DNA of 64,000 bases from an uncultured Psychrobacter sp. GTDB lineage: Bacteria > Pseudomonadota > Gammaproteobacteria > Pseudomonadales > Moraxellaceae. Position numbers and translations under genes: made by a program. This document shows, in pieces, positions 37,733-48,098 of the stretch. The notes under the pieces are model-generated. The model did no database searches. It was not told the DNA's origin and saw only the letters and a program-made list of their open reading frames with translations. Location: assembly GCA_947501045.1 (NCBI GenBank), contig CANMUI010000004.1, positions 1-64,000 on the forward strand. The letters are read 5' to 3'. The first letter of the stretch is position 1, and each line of letters begins with the position of its first letter.

Positions 37733-39697
37733 ATGACTCAAAAATCATTCCCCATTACTGCTGAGTTTATCGCCGCTGCTAACACCACAGCTGAGCAATA
37801 TATCAACGACTATAACAGATCTATTGAATCTCCAGAAGCTACTGATGCTTTTTGGGCTGAGCGCGCTGAATGGATCGACTGGATCAAAAAGCCGACCAAG
37901 ATCAGTGATGTTAGCTACGATTTAGATGATTTTCATATCAAATGGTTTGAAGACGGTGAGCTCAATATCTCAGTTAATTGTCTAGATCGTCATCTTAAAG
38001 ACAACCCCTATAAGCCTGCCATTATTTGGGAGGGCGATCATCCCTCACTGCATAAGATTATCTCATTCAAAGAGCTGCACGCCGATGTATGCCGCCTTGG
38101 TAACGCCATGCGTAAGCTTGGCATCAAAAAGGGCGACCGTGTCACGCTGTATATGCCGATGATACCTGAGGCGATGATCGCTATGCTGGCCTGTACACGT
38201 ATCGGTGCGGTACATTCGGTGGTGTTTGGCGGATTTTCAGCAGAGAGTCTTGGCAATCGTATTGTTGATAGTCAATCAAAGCTGGTGATTACCGCTGATG
38301 AAGGTCTGCGCGGTAATAAGCATACACCGCTTAAAGTCAATGTGGATCGCGCGCTTGACATGGATGGTACCCAAAGCGTTGAGAACGTCATCGTCGTCCA
38401 CCGTACGGGCAATTCAGTGCCAATGAGCGGACGCCGAGATGTCTGGTATCATACGCTAGTAGGCGGCGAAAAAGTGCAGTGCGAGCCTGAGGTTATGAAT
38501 GCAGAAGATCCCTTGTTTCTGCTTTATACGTCAGGTTCGACTGGCAAGCCTAAAGGTGTACTGCATACGACTGGTGGCTATATTACTTACGCGCTGTCAA
38601 CCTTTCGCGATGTCTTTGATATTAAAGAAGATGACGTTTATTGGTGTACCGCTGATGTTGGGTGGGTTACCGGACATACTTACTCAACCTACGCCCCGCT
38701 TGCCAATGGTACAACAACGGTGATGTTTGAGGGCGTACCGGAGTACCCGACTTGGGCGCGGGTTGGTCATATCATTGATAAGCATAATATTAGCGTACTT
38801 TATACGGCTCCTACCGCTATTCGGGCTATGATGAAAGAGGGTGATGCGTTCGTTCGTGAATCGGATCGCTCAAGTTTGCGTTTACTTGGAACGGTCGGCG
38901 AACCTATCAATCCTGAAGCATGGGATTGGTATTATCATGTCGTGGGCAGCAGCAGATGCCCGATCGTCGATACCTGGTGGCAGACTGAAACAGGCGCTAT
39001 ATTGCTAGCTCCAATTCCGGGTACGGTAGCGCTCAAACCAGGCGCTGCGATGAACCCTTTTTATGGTATAAAGCCTGTCATCATTGACGATGACGAAGTT
39101 GAGTTTGAAGGTCCTGCTGAGGGTTATCTGGTCATTAGTAACAGCTGGCCGGGACAGATGCGTACCATTTACAATGACCACGAGCGCTTTTTGGAGACTT
39201 ACTTTAGTCAGTATCCAGGCTACTATTTTACCGGAGACGGTGCTCAGCGCGATGAAGACGGTCACTACTGGATCACCGGACGCGTCGATGATGTACTCAA
39301 CGTCTCAGGACATCGTTTGGGCACCGCAGAGATCGAAAGCTCGGTTGTCGCCCATCCTGCAACGGCGGAGGCGGCGATCGTTGGTATGCCGCACGAGATA
39401 CGCGGGGTGGGGATTGCCGCTTTTGTTATTCTAAAATCCAATGAAACCGCAAGCGAGCAGCTAAAGTCTGAGCTCAATCGGCACGTACGTAAGGAGATTG
39501 GTCCGATTGCCAACTTGGATGCCATTTACATCGTCGATGCTTTACCCAAAACCCGCTCGGGTAAAATTATGCGCCGTATACTGCGTAGCCTAGCGGCCGG
39601 ACAGTATGACGGTTTGGGCGATCTATCTACCTTAGCGGACAGCTCGGTCATCGATAAACTTATTGAAGTAGTCAAAGCTGAGCGCCGAGTTTGGTAA
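37733..39697 (+). CDS. acs: Acetyl-CoA synthetase
   Basis: AMP-forming acetate-CoA ligase, the high-affinity route for acetate use. 654 residues, as in E. coli (652). The AMP-binding loop YTSGSTGKPKGVLHTTGGY, the WWQTETGAILLAP motif, and the C-terminal PKTRSGKIMRRILR with the acetylatable lysine are plain. AAAAAGGAAGCTCTC is a good ribosome binding site. Works with the acetate-type symporter (3657-5525) and the pta at the window end. Its hairpin at 39722 closes the gene. Confidence 0.97.
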   Translation: MTQKSFPITAEFIAAANTTAEQYINDYNRSIESPEATDAFWAERAEWIDWIKKPTKISDVSYDLDDFHIKWFEDGELNISVNCLDRHLKDNPYKPAIIWEGDHPSLHKIISFKELHADVCRLGNAMRKLGIKKGDRVTLYMPMIPEAMIAMLACTRIGAVHSVVFGGFSAESLGNRIVDSQSKLVITADEGLRGNKHTPLKVNVDRALDMDGTQSVENVIVVHRTGNSVPMSGRRDVWYHTLVGGEKVQCEPEVMNAEDPLFLLYTSGSTGKPKGVLHTTGGYITYALSTFRDVFDIKEDDVYWCTADVGWVTGHTYSTYAPLANGTTTVMFEGVPEYPTWARVGHIIDKHNISVLYTAPTAIRAMMKEGDAFVRESDRSSLRLLGTVGEPINPEAWDWYYHVVGSSRCPIVDTWWQTETGAILLAPIPGTVALKPGAAMNPFYGIKPVIIDDDEVEFEGPAEGYLVISNSWPGQMRTIYNDHERFLETYFSQYPGYYFTGDGAQRDEDGHYWITGRVDDVLNVSGHRLGTAEIESSVVAHPATAEAAIVGMPHEIRGVGIAAFVILKSNETASEQLKSELNRHVRKEIGPIANLDAIYIVDALPKTRSGKIMRRILRSLAAGQYDGLGDLSTLADSSVIDKLIEVVKAERRVW

Positions 39698-39721
39698 AAG
39701 GTTTAAAGAAGGGTTTTAACT

Positions 39722-39754
39722 AAGTCATGTTGTTATAGGCAGCATGACTTTTTA
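39722..39754 (+). terminator. Terminator of acs
   Basis: AAGTCATG pairs with CATGACTT around a 17-base loop that has internal pairing, followed by TTT. Confidence 0.75.
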
Positions 39755-39829
39755 TCATTAACAAAGCGCTGTAAATAAACCCGCTAAATTTTTTGACATC
39801 CATACATAATCCATAAGGTCTATGTCATT

Positions 39830-41032
39830 ATGACTGCTAACGCTTCATCTGCTCAAAGCAACACCAATCAAGCCACTACTAAAACCGCTGCTCCTAAAAT
39901 AGCGATTATCGGTGGCGGATTGACCGGTTTATTTACCGCAGCCCTATTAGAAAAACAATGGGCAGAACGTGAATCTGGTCAAATCAAAGATCAATCAAAA
40001 ATGCCACAAATTACTATTTTTGAGAAATCTCGTAGTGTTGGCCGTCTTGCCACACGTTATCGCAGCGCTGCGTCAGAGGACAAACAATGGCAATGGGCAT
40101 TTGGCGCGCAATTCTTTACGGCTAAAACAGAGGACTTTGCAAACTTTATCCAGCCTTGGTTGGCTAATGGCTTACTACAACCGTGGCTTGCTAGAGTAGT
40201 AGATTTAATGCCTGCTGATAGTAGCGGGCAGACGCCTGATCTCAATTTTAAAGAGCAATGGGACACCAACCATGCGCGTTATATCAGCACGCCAAAGATG
40301 ACCAGCTGGGGTCGAGCGCTTGCAGATAATTTACAGTGTACAACTATTAATTTTAAAACTCGCGTTGCGCCTTTGGCTCAATATGCACAGCTTACAGCTA
40401 ACAAACCCACTGAACTGTTCGATGACAGTGGCGTCAGTTTGGGTGCTTTTGATTGGGTGGTTTGCACCACGCCAAATGGTCAAGCGCTAGATCTGATGGC
40501 AGACAGCGGTTTTAGTCAGCAAAACAAGATTCTTCAGCCTACCATGCTCGCTTGCTACACGCTAATGCTCGGCTGGGATGACGTTGCAAACTTACCAAAG
40601 ACTTTGAGTAGCAAAGTTGGGTCGTCGTGGGATGTGGCTTATCTGTATAACTCTCCATTAGCTAAAATTTTTATTGAACATCAAAAGTCTGGCCGCGATG
40701 AGCTACTACCCAGTGTTACCATCCATGCGAGTAATGAGTGGTCAGAGCAGCGTGTTGATGATGATATAAAAACCATACAAATAGAATTATTAGCAGCAGC
40801 AAAACAAGCTCTAAATTGGTATGAGGATACAGCGCCAAGCCAAATTGATTGTCATCGCTGGCGTTATGCGGCAACCGTTATTGATAAAAACGATGAACCT
40901 TTAGGAATACTAGTAGATGAACAGTATCAATGGATTGTAAGCGGCGATTGGTGCGGGCAAGGTAATATCGAAAGCTGTTATCAGATGGCAGCGAAGACAG
41001 TGGAGGCAATAATGGTGACTACAAATGATTAA
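39830..41032 (+). CDS. NAD(P)/FAD-dependent amine-oxidase-like flavoprotein (renalase type)
   Basis: 400-residue flavoprotein. The dinucleotide fold IAIIGGGLTGLFTAALLEKQ (24-43) is followed by FEKSRSVGRLATRYRS, a segment typical of renalase-like proteins, and QWAFGAQFFTAKTEDF. A late GDWCGQGNIESCY helix corresponds to the second FAD-binding site. Substrate is unknown. The gene lies 130 bp after acs with its own AAGG site; no partner is visible. The call is by motif layout. Confidence 0.85.
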   Translation: MTANASSAQSNTNQATTKTAAPKIAIIGGGLTGLFTAALLEKQWAERESGQIKDQSKMPQITIFEKSRSVGRLATRYRSAASEDKQWQWAFGAQFFTAKTEDFANFIQPWLANGLLQPWLARVVDLMPADSSGQTPDLNFKEQWDTNHARYISTPKMTSWGRALADNLQCTTINFKTRVAPLAQYAQLTANKPTELFDDSGVSLGAFDWVVCTTPNGQALDLMADSGFSQQNKILQPTMLACYTLMLGWDDVANLPKTLSSKVGSSWDVAYLYNSPLAKIFIEHQKSGRDELLPSVTIHASNEWSEQRVDDDIKTIQIELLAAAKQALNWYEDTAPSQIDCHRWRYAATVIDKNDEPLGILVDEQYQWIVSGDWCGQGNIESCYQMAAKTVEAIMVTTND

Positions 41033-41059
41033 AGTGGTTAATAGTTGTATTCTACAGAC

Positions 41060-41094
41060 AAAAAAAAGCCCACAGAGGAGGAAACTGTGGGCTG
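41060..41094 (-). terminator. Orphan terminator on the minus strand
   Basis: AGCCCACAG pairs with CTGTGGGCT around an 8-base loop. The T run (seven) lies on the minus-strand side; on the plus strand the hairpin is followed by GAGGAAA. No minus-strand gene lies upstream within 1.3 kb (the nearest ends at 42382), so either it blocks antisense reading or it ends an untranslated RNA. Confidence 0.7.
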
Positions 41095-41592
41095 AGGAAA
41101 ACAGGTATAGCTAAGAGCGTTGGTAACAGCTGCTTATTGTTATTCTTACTGCTACTAAATAACTACTAACTATAGATAAGACTTATATTCTGCATATTCA
41201 ATATACATTCACATCTACTTACAATTCTTAGTGTACATGTGTTTTTTGCTATATATTCATATTACCGGAATCATTGGTATTTTACTTCACTCAGTTACAC
41301 GACATTACGTTTAAAGAAATACTAATACATTGTCACAATTTGAAATAATTTAGCTATATTAATGATTTCTGTGTAGTCCTTTATACACAGAGGTTACAAC
41401 AATAGTAGTTATAAACATTTATGACATGAATGGATTTTTTATTTTTCTTGAAGTAATTACCTTAAAGGTACTTAATAATTTAATTTGTGTTTTACTATTA
41501 CTACCAATGCATATCGAGAGATGGCATGACGATTTACCTGAAAAATGCTAAGCTAGCAGCCATTATACTGTCTATATAAAACTGGGTTTGCC
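41095..41592. other. Intergenic region with no visible gene
   Basis: About 500 bp of AT-rich sequence between the renalase-like gene and pgsA. I see no open frame of note. The pgsA promoter should lie at its right end. The minus-strand terminator at 41060-41094 makes a minus-strand small RNA possible, but I could not identify a promoter for it. Confidence 0.4.
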
Positions 41593-42264
41593 ATGACCGA
41601 GAGCACACACCTGCATACGCAGCAGCCACAAAACGAAAAAAGTATTTTTAATCTGCCCAATAATCTAACCATTGCGCGTATTTTGATGATTCCATTATTT
41701 GTAGCGATTGCTTACTGGCCACCAGCCATGGGCATTGGTATGCCTGCTATTTCAGATAATGTCATCGCGCAGGTAGGGATGAGTGAATTCAGCGACAGCT
41801 TGCTGCGGCATTTATTGCTAACGGGTGTATTTATCATCGCTGCAATTACCGACTGGCTTGATGGTTATTTTGCGCGCAAGATGAACGTGATGTCCGCCTT
41901 TGGACGTTTTTTAGATCCGGTTGCTGACAAGCTAATGGTGGCGGCGGCCCTGATTATTTTAGTACAGTGGCATCCCAACATCATTATGGCGATTGCTGCC
42001 ATTGTTATTATTTCACGAGAGATTGCTGTATCGGCACTGCGCGAATGGATGGCAGAGCTTGGCAACCGTACCAGTGTCGCCGTCTCTTATGTCGGCAAGC
42101 TTAAAACCACGTTTCAGATGGTCGCTATTACCGTGCTACTGCTTAATTGGGAATCGCTTGAAATGATTGGCTATATGTTGATGGTGGCGGCAGTCGTTTT
42201 AACCTTGTGGTCTATGTTTATTTATCTAAAAGCCGCTTGGCCTTATTTGAAAAAAAGTGGCTGA
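41593..42264 (+). CDS. pgsA: CDP-diacylglycerol-glycerol-3-phosphate 3-phosphatidyltransferase
   Basis: Inner-membrane enzyme making phosphatidylglycerophosphate, the committed step to phosphatidylglycerol and cardiolipin. The CDP-alcohol phosphotransferase motif (D-x2-D-G-x2-A-R-x8-G-x3-D-x3-D) is plain in DWLDGYFARKMNVMSAFGRF followed by LDPVADK; IARILMIPLFVAIAYW is the first helix. The 223 residues exceed the usual 182-190 by an N-terminal tail of about 20 and an insert near residues 45-70. Usual neighbours (uvrC) are not present. The ribosome binding site is only TGGG. Confidence 0.95.
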   Translation: MTESTHLHTQQPQNEKSIFNLPNNLTIARILMIPLFVAIAYWPPAMGIGMPAISDNVIAQVGMSEFSDSLLRHLLLTGVFIIAAITDWLDGYFARKMNVMSAFGRFLDPVADKLMVAAALIILVQWHPNIIMAIAAIVIISREIAVSALREWMAELGNRTSVAVSYVGKLKTTFQMVAITVLLLNWESLEMIGYMLMVAAVVLTLWSMFIYLKAAWPYLKKSG

Positions 42265-42313
42265 GATTAATAAATAATGATTAACAAATAACGATCAATA
42301 AACAACTTAAAAA

Positions 42314-42342
42314 AACGCCAGTTGCATAGTGCTTCTGGCGTT
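42314..42342. terminator. Terminator between convergent genes
   Basis: AACGCCAG pairs with CTGGCGTT around a 13-base loop; a run of A before it serves as the T run on the minus strand for the gene at 42382. Confidence 0.8.
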
Positions 42343-42381
42343 ATTGCTATTTATGACTACTGTTGTAATTACCAGAAAAAA

Positions 42382-42879
42382 CTATAGCTCTACTGAAAAG
42401 ACCTCTCCTAAACCTTTATCAATCTCAGCATCAGTAACTGCAGCTGCGCCAATTTTAACCATGTTAGCGATAGCGTTACCATTATCCCAGTATTCAGCGC
42501 CATGTGGTACGATTTTTATAAGCTGTACTTTGGGATCTTCTTTACCTTTCTCAAAAAAAGCGTTATACATGGGTGACCAAAGCTCATTGAGTTTTTCTTC
42601 GTCCTCAACCAACTCAGCAGTACCGGTAATGGATAAATACTGCTTATTGTCTTTACTGGTATAAGAGAGATTAACCTCTGGGTTTTTCTTCATATTATCG
42701 ACAGGGTCCGATGGATTATGACCAATGAGCCAAATCTCTTTTGCCCCGATACTAGTCTCAACCGTATTCATAGGACAAGAATGCAGATGATTATCACTGG
42801 TACGAGTCGTTAGCATTGTATAGGTCACATCTTTTACCATATCCTGAATTTTATCTATTTTCTCTTGTTTGCTCATCAT
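42382..42879 (-). CDS. Pyridoxamine 5'-phosphate oxidase-like general stress protein, copy 1
   Basis: 165-residue split-barrel flavin-binding protein of the general stress protein 26 type (COG3871). YTMLTTRTSDNHLHSCPMNT, then KEIWLIGHNPSDPVDNMKKN and VNLSYTSKDNKQYLSITGTA follow the family layout. About half of its residues match the next gene at 43168; a tandem duplication. Unlike true PdxH it lacks the PLP-binding extension, so it likely binds FMN, F420 or FAD, role unclear. Own terminator downstream. Confidence 0.87.
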   Translation of the reverse strand: MMSKQEKIDKIQDMVKDVTYTMLTTRTSDNHLHSCPMNTVETSIGAKEIWLIGHNPSDPVDNMKKNPEVNLSYTSKDNKQYLSITGTAELVEDEEKLNELWSPMYNAFFEKGKEDPKVQLIKIVPHGAEYWDNGNAIANMVKIGAAAVTDAEIDKGLGEVFSVEL

Positions 42880-43093
42880 ACCTATCCTTGTGTTAAGTCG
42901 AATTATTTTAATGGAAATTCTAAATCTAGAGTTTCTTAGTTTAAGTCTTACTTCTAGATTTTATTTACCATAGCAAAGTTTTTTAAGTCTAAGCTATAGA
43001 GCACCTGTAATAGGTTGTGAGCATTTGTAAATTGCGAGGCTATGAGCTAGTTATCAATTTAGCTATCAAAAAGTTTATCAAAGTCCATAAAAA

Positions 43094-43122
43094 AACGTCA
43101 GCAAATAGAGATTCACTGACGT
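43094..43122 (-). terminator. Terminator of second stress-protein gene
   Basis: AACGTCAG pairs with CTGACGTT; the A run upstream gives a T run on the minus strand. It follows the 43168 stop by about 45 bp. Confidence 0.8.
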
Positions 43123-43167
43123 TCAAAATAGATACTTTTATTCTAAGCTAGCGTTATAAAGATACTA

Positions 43168-43668
43168 TTACAAAGAAACGTTGAACTGCTCACCGATGTC
43201 TTCGGCGGTTTTGCCCTCTTGTACTGCCGCTACCGCCATTTTAAACATATTAACCGTAGAGCTACCACTTAACCAGCATTCTGCACCGTGCGGTACCACT
43301 TTGATCAGTTGTACCTCTTGATCTTCTTTGCCGTGGGCAAAAAAGGAGTTGTAAACCGGTGACCATAGCTCATCTAACTTATCTTTGTTGTCTGATAGCT
43401 CAGCATTACCACTGATAGAGACGTAATTTTTTTCATCTTGCGTGGCGTAGCTCAAACCGACTTTTTTGTTATTTTGGAGGTCTTTTACTACATCTGATGT
43501 TTTATCGCCAATAAACCAAATCTCTTTAGCACCAAGGCTAGTCTCGCTAGTCGTCATCGGCCACGCGTGTAGATCGCCTTCTTTATTGACAGTTGTCATC
43601 ATGGCAAACTTAACGTCTTTGATGACTTCTTGAATTTTATCGATTTTGTCTTGTTTACTCATACTCAT
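43168..43668 (-). CDS. Pyridoxamine 5'-phosphate oxidase-like general stress protein, copy 2
   Basis: 166-residue paralogue of the previous gene with the same blocks: FAMMTTVNKEGDLHAWPMTT, KEIWFIGDKTSDVVKDLQNN and VGLSYATQDEKNYVSISGNA. An ATG two codons in (43662) is an alternative start. Divergent upstream from purL. Each copy has its own promoter region and terminator, so they are not one operon. Copies may differ in regulation. Confidence 0.88.
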   Translation of the reverse strand: MSMSKQDKIDKIQEVIKDVKFAMMTTVNKEGDLHAWPMTTSETSLGAKEIWFIGDKTSDVVKDLQNNKKVGLSYATQDEKNYVSISGNAELSDNKDKLDELWSPVYNSFFAHGKEDQEVQLIKVVPHGAECWLSGSSTVNMFKMAVAAVQEGKTAEDIGEQFNVSL

Positions 43669-44065
43669 AGTATATCCTTATGGAATTAAAATTATAGCGA
43701 ATGGTCGTTGTAGTTAATCGTTTTAATTATTAGCTGGTTGTAGAATAACGACAGACGACCAAACATTTATATAGTCTGCCCGTAATGCGATGTGAGCGTT
43801 TGTAAAACATATAAGTGTTAAGTAAAGTAGACAGCGCTCTTGTGGTAAAAAGAGGGTGATTACGATAAAACGCATTGAGTAAAAACTTGTTTTAAACAGT
43901 AGACTCACTGATAGATAAACGATAAAGAATTTATCATACTTTGTACCTGCTTATTAGATGCCTTCTTGTTATAATGCGCAGACCCTCTATTTTGTATGGC
44001 AGTGATGCCACTCTTTGCTTATCTTCGCCTATATACCTTTGCCTATATATCAGGAATATGCCTTT
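43669..44065. other. Divergent intergenic region ahead of purL
   Basis: About 400 bp holding the promoters of the stress-protein gene and purL. AGGA at 44052 is the ribosome binding site of purL. I see no purine operator that I can name and no gene. Confidence 0.4.
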
Positions 44066-47000
44066 ATGATGACCATCGCCGGACAGACTTTTTTAACCGA
44101 TTTTCAAACCCAGCAGCTCATTAATCAGTTCCAGCAAAAAACTGATCTACACGTGACTCAAATCTGTACGCAGCAGGTTTATGTGTTGTCACGTGAACTC
44201 GAAGGCGACGAGCTGAAAAAGGGTTTGGATTTATTAGGCGTTAATAAAGAGATTGAGCTAAAAAAACCAGAGAAAAACCAAATTCAAGTCACTGTGAGCC
44301 CACGCTTTGGTACCATCTCGCCGTGGGCGAGTAAAGCCACCGATATCTTTAACAACTGTGAGCTGAAGATCAATCGTATTGAGCGCGTCATTGTCTATAC
44401 GCTGACGCTAGACGCTAATCTCCAAGAAAAATTACCAACGGCGGCAGAGCGTTTATTATATGACCGCATGACCCAAAGCTTGGTTTATGATTTAAATGAA
44501 GTGAATAAACTATTTGATGATGAGCCACCAGCACCATTGAATCACATTGATGTCATAGGTGCAGGACGAGAAGCATTAGAAGCGGCGAATACTAAATTTG
44601 GCTTTGCGTTATCAAGTGACGATATTGACTATCTACTGCATGCTTATACCAACGATTTACAGCGCAATCCAACCGACGTTGAGCTAATGATGTTTGCCCA
44701 AGCCAACTCTGAGCATTGCCGTCATAAGATCTTTAATGCCGAGTGGACGGCTGACGGTGAAGTGCAGCCAAAATCCCTGTTTCAGATGATTAAAAATACC
44801 TATCAAGCCAGTCCGCAAGGTATCCTCTCCGCTTATAAAGACAACGCGGCGGTGATGGCAGGCGCTGAAGGGCTGCGCTATTACTCGGTTCCTGAGAATC
44901 CACAAGACAGCAACTCTGTGCATATTTATGACTTCCATCAAGAAGCTATCGATATCCTCATGAAAGTCGAAACTCATAACCATCCCACGGCGATTGCTCC
45001 TTATGCGGGCGCAGCGACGGGGGCGGGCGGTGAGATTCGTGACGAAGGCGCAACCGGTCGCGGCGGCAAACCAAAAGCCGGTCTGACGGGTTTTCACGTC
45101 TCGCATTTGCACATTCCCGAAATGCCGGAGAAGTGGGAGCAGTCGGGACAAGTCAGCACGCAGGACTATGATACGTCGGAGCGTATGGCAACGAGCCTTG
45201 AGATTATGACAGAGGCGCCACTCGGGTCAGCTAATTTTTCTAACGAGTTCGGTCGTCCCAATCTATGCGGATATTTCCGTAGCTTCCAATTAGATATGTC
45301 AGACGCTAAAGACGGCAGTGAGATGCGCGGCTATCATAAGCCGATCATGCTGGCAGGTGGTTATGGCAATATTAAACGTAACCTGATAGAAAAAAATCCC
45401 ATTCGTGAAGGCGATTTGCTTATCGTCCTTGGCGGACCTGCGATGCAAATTGGTCTCGGCGGCGGCGCGGCGTCTTCGGTCGATAGTGGCTCGCTCGATG
45501 AAGGCTTAGACTTTGCCTCCGTGCAGCGCGATAACGCTGAGATGGAACGCCGTTGTCAAGAGGTCATCGATCGCTGCTGGGCCTTAGCTGGTAATGATAT
45601 AGATAAAAGCAACAGTTCTGATGAAAACGCTTCAGACGGCAATCCTATTGTTTCCTTACACGATGTCGGTGCTGGTGGTCTATCCAATGCCATGCCAGAG
45701 CTGGTCAATGACCATGAGATGGGCGCGGTGCTCAACTTGCGTCATATTCCGTCATTAGAGGCGGGCATGTCGCCAATGGCGATTTGGTCAAATGAAGCGC
45801 AAGAGCGTTATGTGCTGGCGATTCGTCCTGAAAGTAAAGATCAGTTCGATGCCATCTGCGCGCGTGAGCGTTGCCCGTATGCCATCTTAGGCACCGCTAC
45901 CAAAGTGCGTCAGCTAGCAGTTAATGATGAGCTACTCGGCGAGCAGCCAGTCGATATGCCGATGCAAGTTCTACTTGGTGGTACACCAAAGATGCAGCGC
46001 AGCTTTGATGTACAAGCAAAAGAGCTGCCACCGCTTGAGCTCAATAATTTTGATTTAGTCCAGTCGATTAAAGACGTGCTGCGTCATCCTACCGTCGCCA
46101 GCAAATCATTTTTGATTAGCATTGGTGACCGCTCAATCACTGGTATGGTGGTGCGCGACCAGTATGTCGGGCGCTATCAAGTACCCGTCGCAGATTGCGC
46201 AGTGACCGCTTCAGGCCTGCTTAATCTTGACGGTCAACCGATGACAGGCGAGGCGATGAGTATTGGCGAGCGCACCCCTGTTGCTCTAATTGATCCAAAA
46301 GCTTCCGCGCGGTTGGCCGTTGGTGAAGCGATTACCAATATCGCGGGCGCACGAATCGCCCAATTATCTGATATCACCATGTCAGCGAACTGGATGGCAG
46401 CGTGTGGCGATGACGCGGAAGATGCGGCACTATTTGATGCTGTACATACGGTTGGTGAAGAGTTATGTCCTGCGCTCGGTATCGCCATTCCTGTGGGCAA
46501 AGACTCGTTATCGATGCGTGCCAATTGGACGGACGACGACCAAGATAAATCCGTGGTTTCGCCGATGAGTCTGGTGATCACCGCGTTTGCCCCGGTCGTC
46601 AATGTCGCTAAGACTTTAACGCCAGAGCTTATTAACGGTGATAGCGCTTTTTACCGCATTGATTTATCAAAAGGCAAACTACGCCTTGGCGGCTCTATCC
46701 TTGCGCAAACCGCAAGCCAGCTTGGTAACGAATGCCCCGATCTTGACAAGCCCAGCGACCTAGTAGACTTCTTTAACTTTATTCAAGCGGGTAATGAACA
46801 AGGCATCATTAGTGCCTACCACGACATCGGTGATGGCGGCTTGCTTGCGACCATTGCAGAGATGCAATTTACCAGTCGTCAAGGCATCAAGCTGACACTC
46901 AACGATGATAACTTGCTGGGACAACTGTTTAGTGAAGAGCTGGGCGCGGTCATCCAAGTCTTACCTGAAAACGTTACAGCTTTGCTGGAGCTGGCAGAAG

Positions 47001-48064
47001 AATATAACGTCAGCGCTATGCTGAGCCTCGTTGGTCAAAGCTTTGATGAAGACAGCCTTATCATCCAAACGCCTTTGCATCAAGGTGAGGATACTTTGCG
47101 CTTTAGCCGTTCTGAGCTGCAACAAGAGTGGAGCCAAGTCAGCTATCAAATCGCGCGCCGTCGTGATAACCCGGCTTGCGTACAGCAAGAGTATGACCTC
47201 ATTAGCGATAGCACTCATAAAGGCCTTATCGCCGCGCCAAACTTTGACCTTAATCAAAAGATTGAGACGCCCTACTTAAATAGCCGCGACACGAAGCCTA
47301 AAGTCGCTATCCTCCGCGAACAAGGCGTCAACGGTCAGACTGAGATGGCAGCTGGCTTCACGCAAGCGGGTTTTGAGGCGCTCGATGTACATATGAGCGA
47401 CTTGCTTGAAGGTCGTATTGATTTGCGCGACTTTGAAGGCCTCGTTACTTGCGGCGGCTTTAGCTATGGCGACGTACTCGGCGCAGGCTCGGGCTGGGCA
47501 AACTCCATCTTGTTCCATGACGAATTGCGCATGCAGTTTGTGCGCTTCTTTGCCCGTCCCAATACTTTCTCCTTGGGCGTCTGTAACGGTTGTCAGATGA
47601 TGGCGCAGCTCAAAGATTTAATCCCCGGTGCAGAAAATTTCCCCCGCTTCATCGCCAACCAGTCCGCGCGTTTTGAAGCCCGTACCGTCAACGTCAAAGT
47701 CGAGCGTACCAAATCTATTCTGTTTAAAGGTATGCAAGACAGCATCCTACCTATTGCGGTGGCGCACGGTGAAGGTTTGGCAACTCTGGATGCTACCGAG
47801 ATTGACGGTATGGCAAAACATGGTCAGCTCGCCATGCGTTATGTCGATAGCCAAGGTCATCCAACCGAGACTTATCCGCTTAACCCCAACGGTTCAGTTG
47901 GCGGCGTTACCGGACTGTGCAGCACTGATGGTCGCGTCACCATCATGATGCCGCACCCTGAGCGTAACCTGCGAGCCTATAATCATAGCTGGAAACCCGA
48001 GCAGTGGGATGAAGACGGCGCGTGGATGCGTATGTTCCGTAATGCGCGGGCTTGGTTGCGCTAG
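44066..48064 (+). CDS. purL: Phosphoribosylformylglycinamidine synthase, large fused form
   Basis: Fourth step of purine synthesis: FGAR + glutamine + ATP to FGAM. About 1332 residues, the gammaproteobacterial one-chain type with FGAM synthase domains and a C-terminal glutamine amidotransferase. FAQANSEHCRHKIFNAEWT, KVETHNHPTAIAPYAGAATG and the catalytic GVCNGCQMMAQL cysteine with MPHPERNLRA near the end are plain. The ATG at 44066 (or the next codon) begins the usual MTIAG start; the open frame from a TTG at 44015 has no support. The last 20 residues and terminator recur at 52019-52141 as a diverged copy. Confidence 0.97.
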   Translation: MMTIAGQTFLTDFQTQQLINQFQQKTDLHVTQICTQQVYVLSRELEGDELKKGLDLLGVNKEIELKKPEKNQIQVTVSPRFGTISPWASKATDIFNNCELKINRIERVIVYTLTLDANLQEKLPTAAERLLYDRMTQSLVYDLNEVNKLFDDEPPAPLNHIDVIGAGREALEAANTKFGFALSSDDIDYLLHAYTNDLQRNPTDVELMMFAQANSEHCRHKIFNAEWTADGEVQPKSLFQMIKNTYQASPQGILSAYKDNAAVMAGAEGLRYYSVPENPQDSNSVHIYDFHQEAIDILMKVETHNHPTAIAPYAGAATGAGGEIRDEGATGRGGKPKAGLTGFHVSHLHIPEMPEKWEQSGQVSTQDYDTSERMATSLEIMTEAPLGSANFSNEFGRPNLCGYFRSFQLDMSDAKDGSEMRGYHKPIMLAGGYGNIKRNLIEKNPIREGDLLIVLGGPAMQIGLGGGAASSVDSGSLDEGLDFASVQRDNAEMERRCQEVIDRCWALAGNDIDKSNSSDENASDGNPIVSLHDVGAGGLSNAMPELVNDHEMGAVLNLRHIPSLEAGMSPMAIWSNEAQERYVLAIRPESKDQFDAICARERCPYAILGTATKVRQLAVNDELLGEQPVDMPMQVLLGGTPKMQRSFDVQAKELPPLELNNFDLVQSIKDVLRHPTVASKSFLISIGDRSITGMVVRDQYVGRYQVPVADCAVTASGLLNLDGQPMTGEAMSIGERTPVALIDPKASARLAVGEAITNIAGARIAQLSDITMSANWMAACGDDAEDAALFDAVHTVGEELCPALGIAIPVGKDSLSMRANWTDDDQDKSVVSPMSLVITAFAPVVNVAKTLTPELINGDSAFYRIDLSKGKLRLGGSILAQTASQLGNECPDLDKPSDLVDFFNFIQAGNEQGIISAYHDIGDGGLLATIAEMQFTSRQGIKLTLNDDNLLGQLFSEELGAVIQVLPENVTALLELAEEYNVSAMLSLVGQSFDEDSLIIQTPLHQGEDTLRFSRSELQQEWSQVSYQIARRRDNPACVQQEYDLISDSTHKGLIAAPNFDLNQKIETPYLNSRDTKPKVAILREQGVNGQTEMAAGFTQAGFEALDVHMSDLLEGRIDLRDFEGLVTCGGFSYGDVLGAGSGWANSILFHDELRMQFVRFFARPNTFSLGVCNGCQMMAQLKDLIPGAENFPRFIANQSARFEARTVNVKVERTKSILFKGMQDSILPIAVAHGEGLATLDATEIDGMAKHGQLAMRYVDSQGHPTETYPLNPNGSVGGVTGLCSTDGRVTIMMPHPERNLRAYNHSWKPEQWDEDGAWMRMFRNARAWLR

Positions 48065-48098
48065 GTTTTATTTGGTTTTTGAAGTTTGTTTTAGATAG

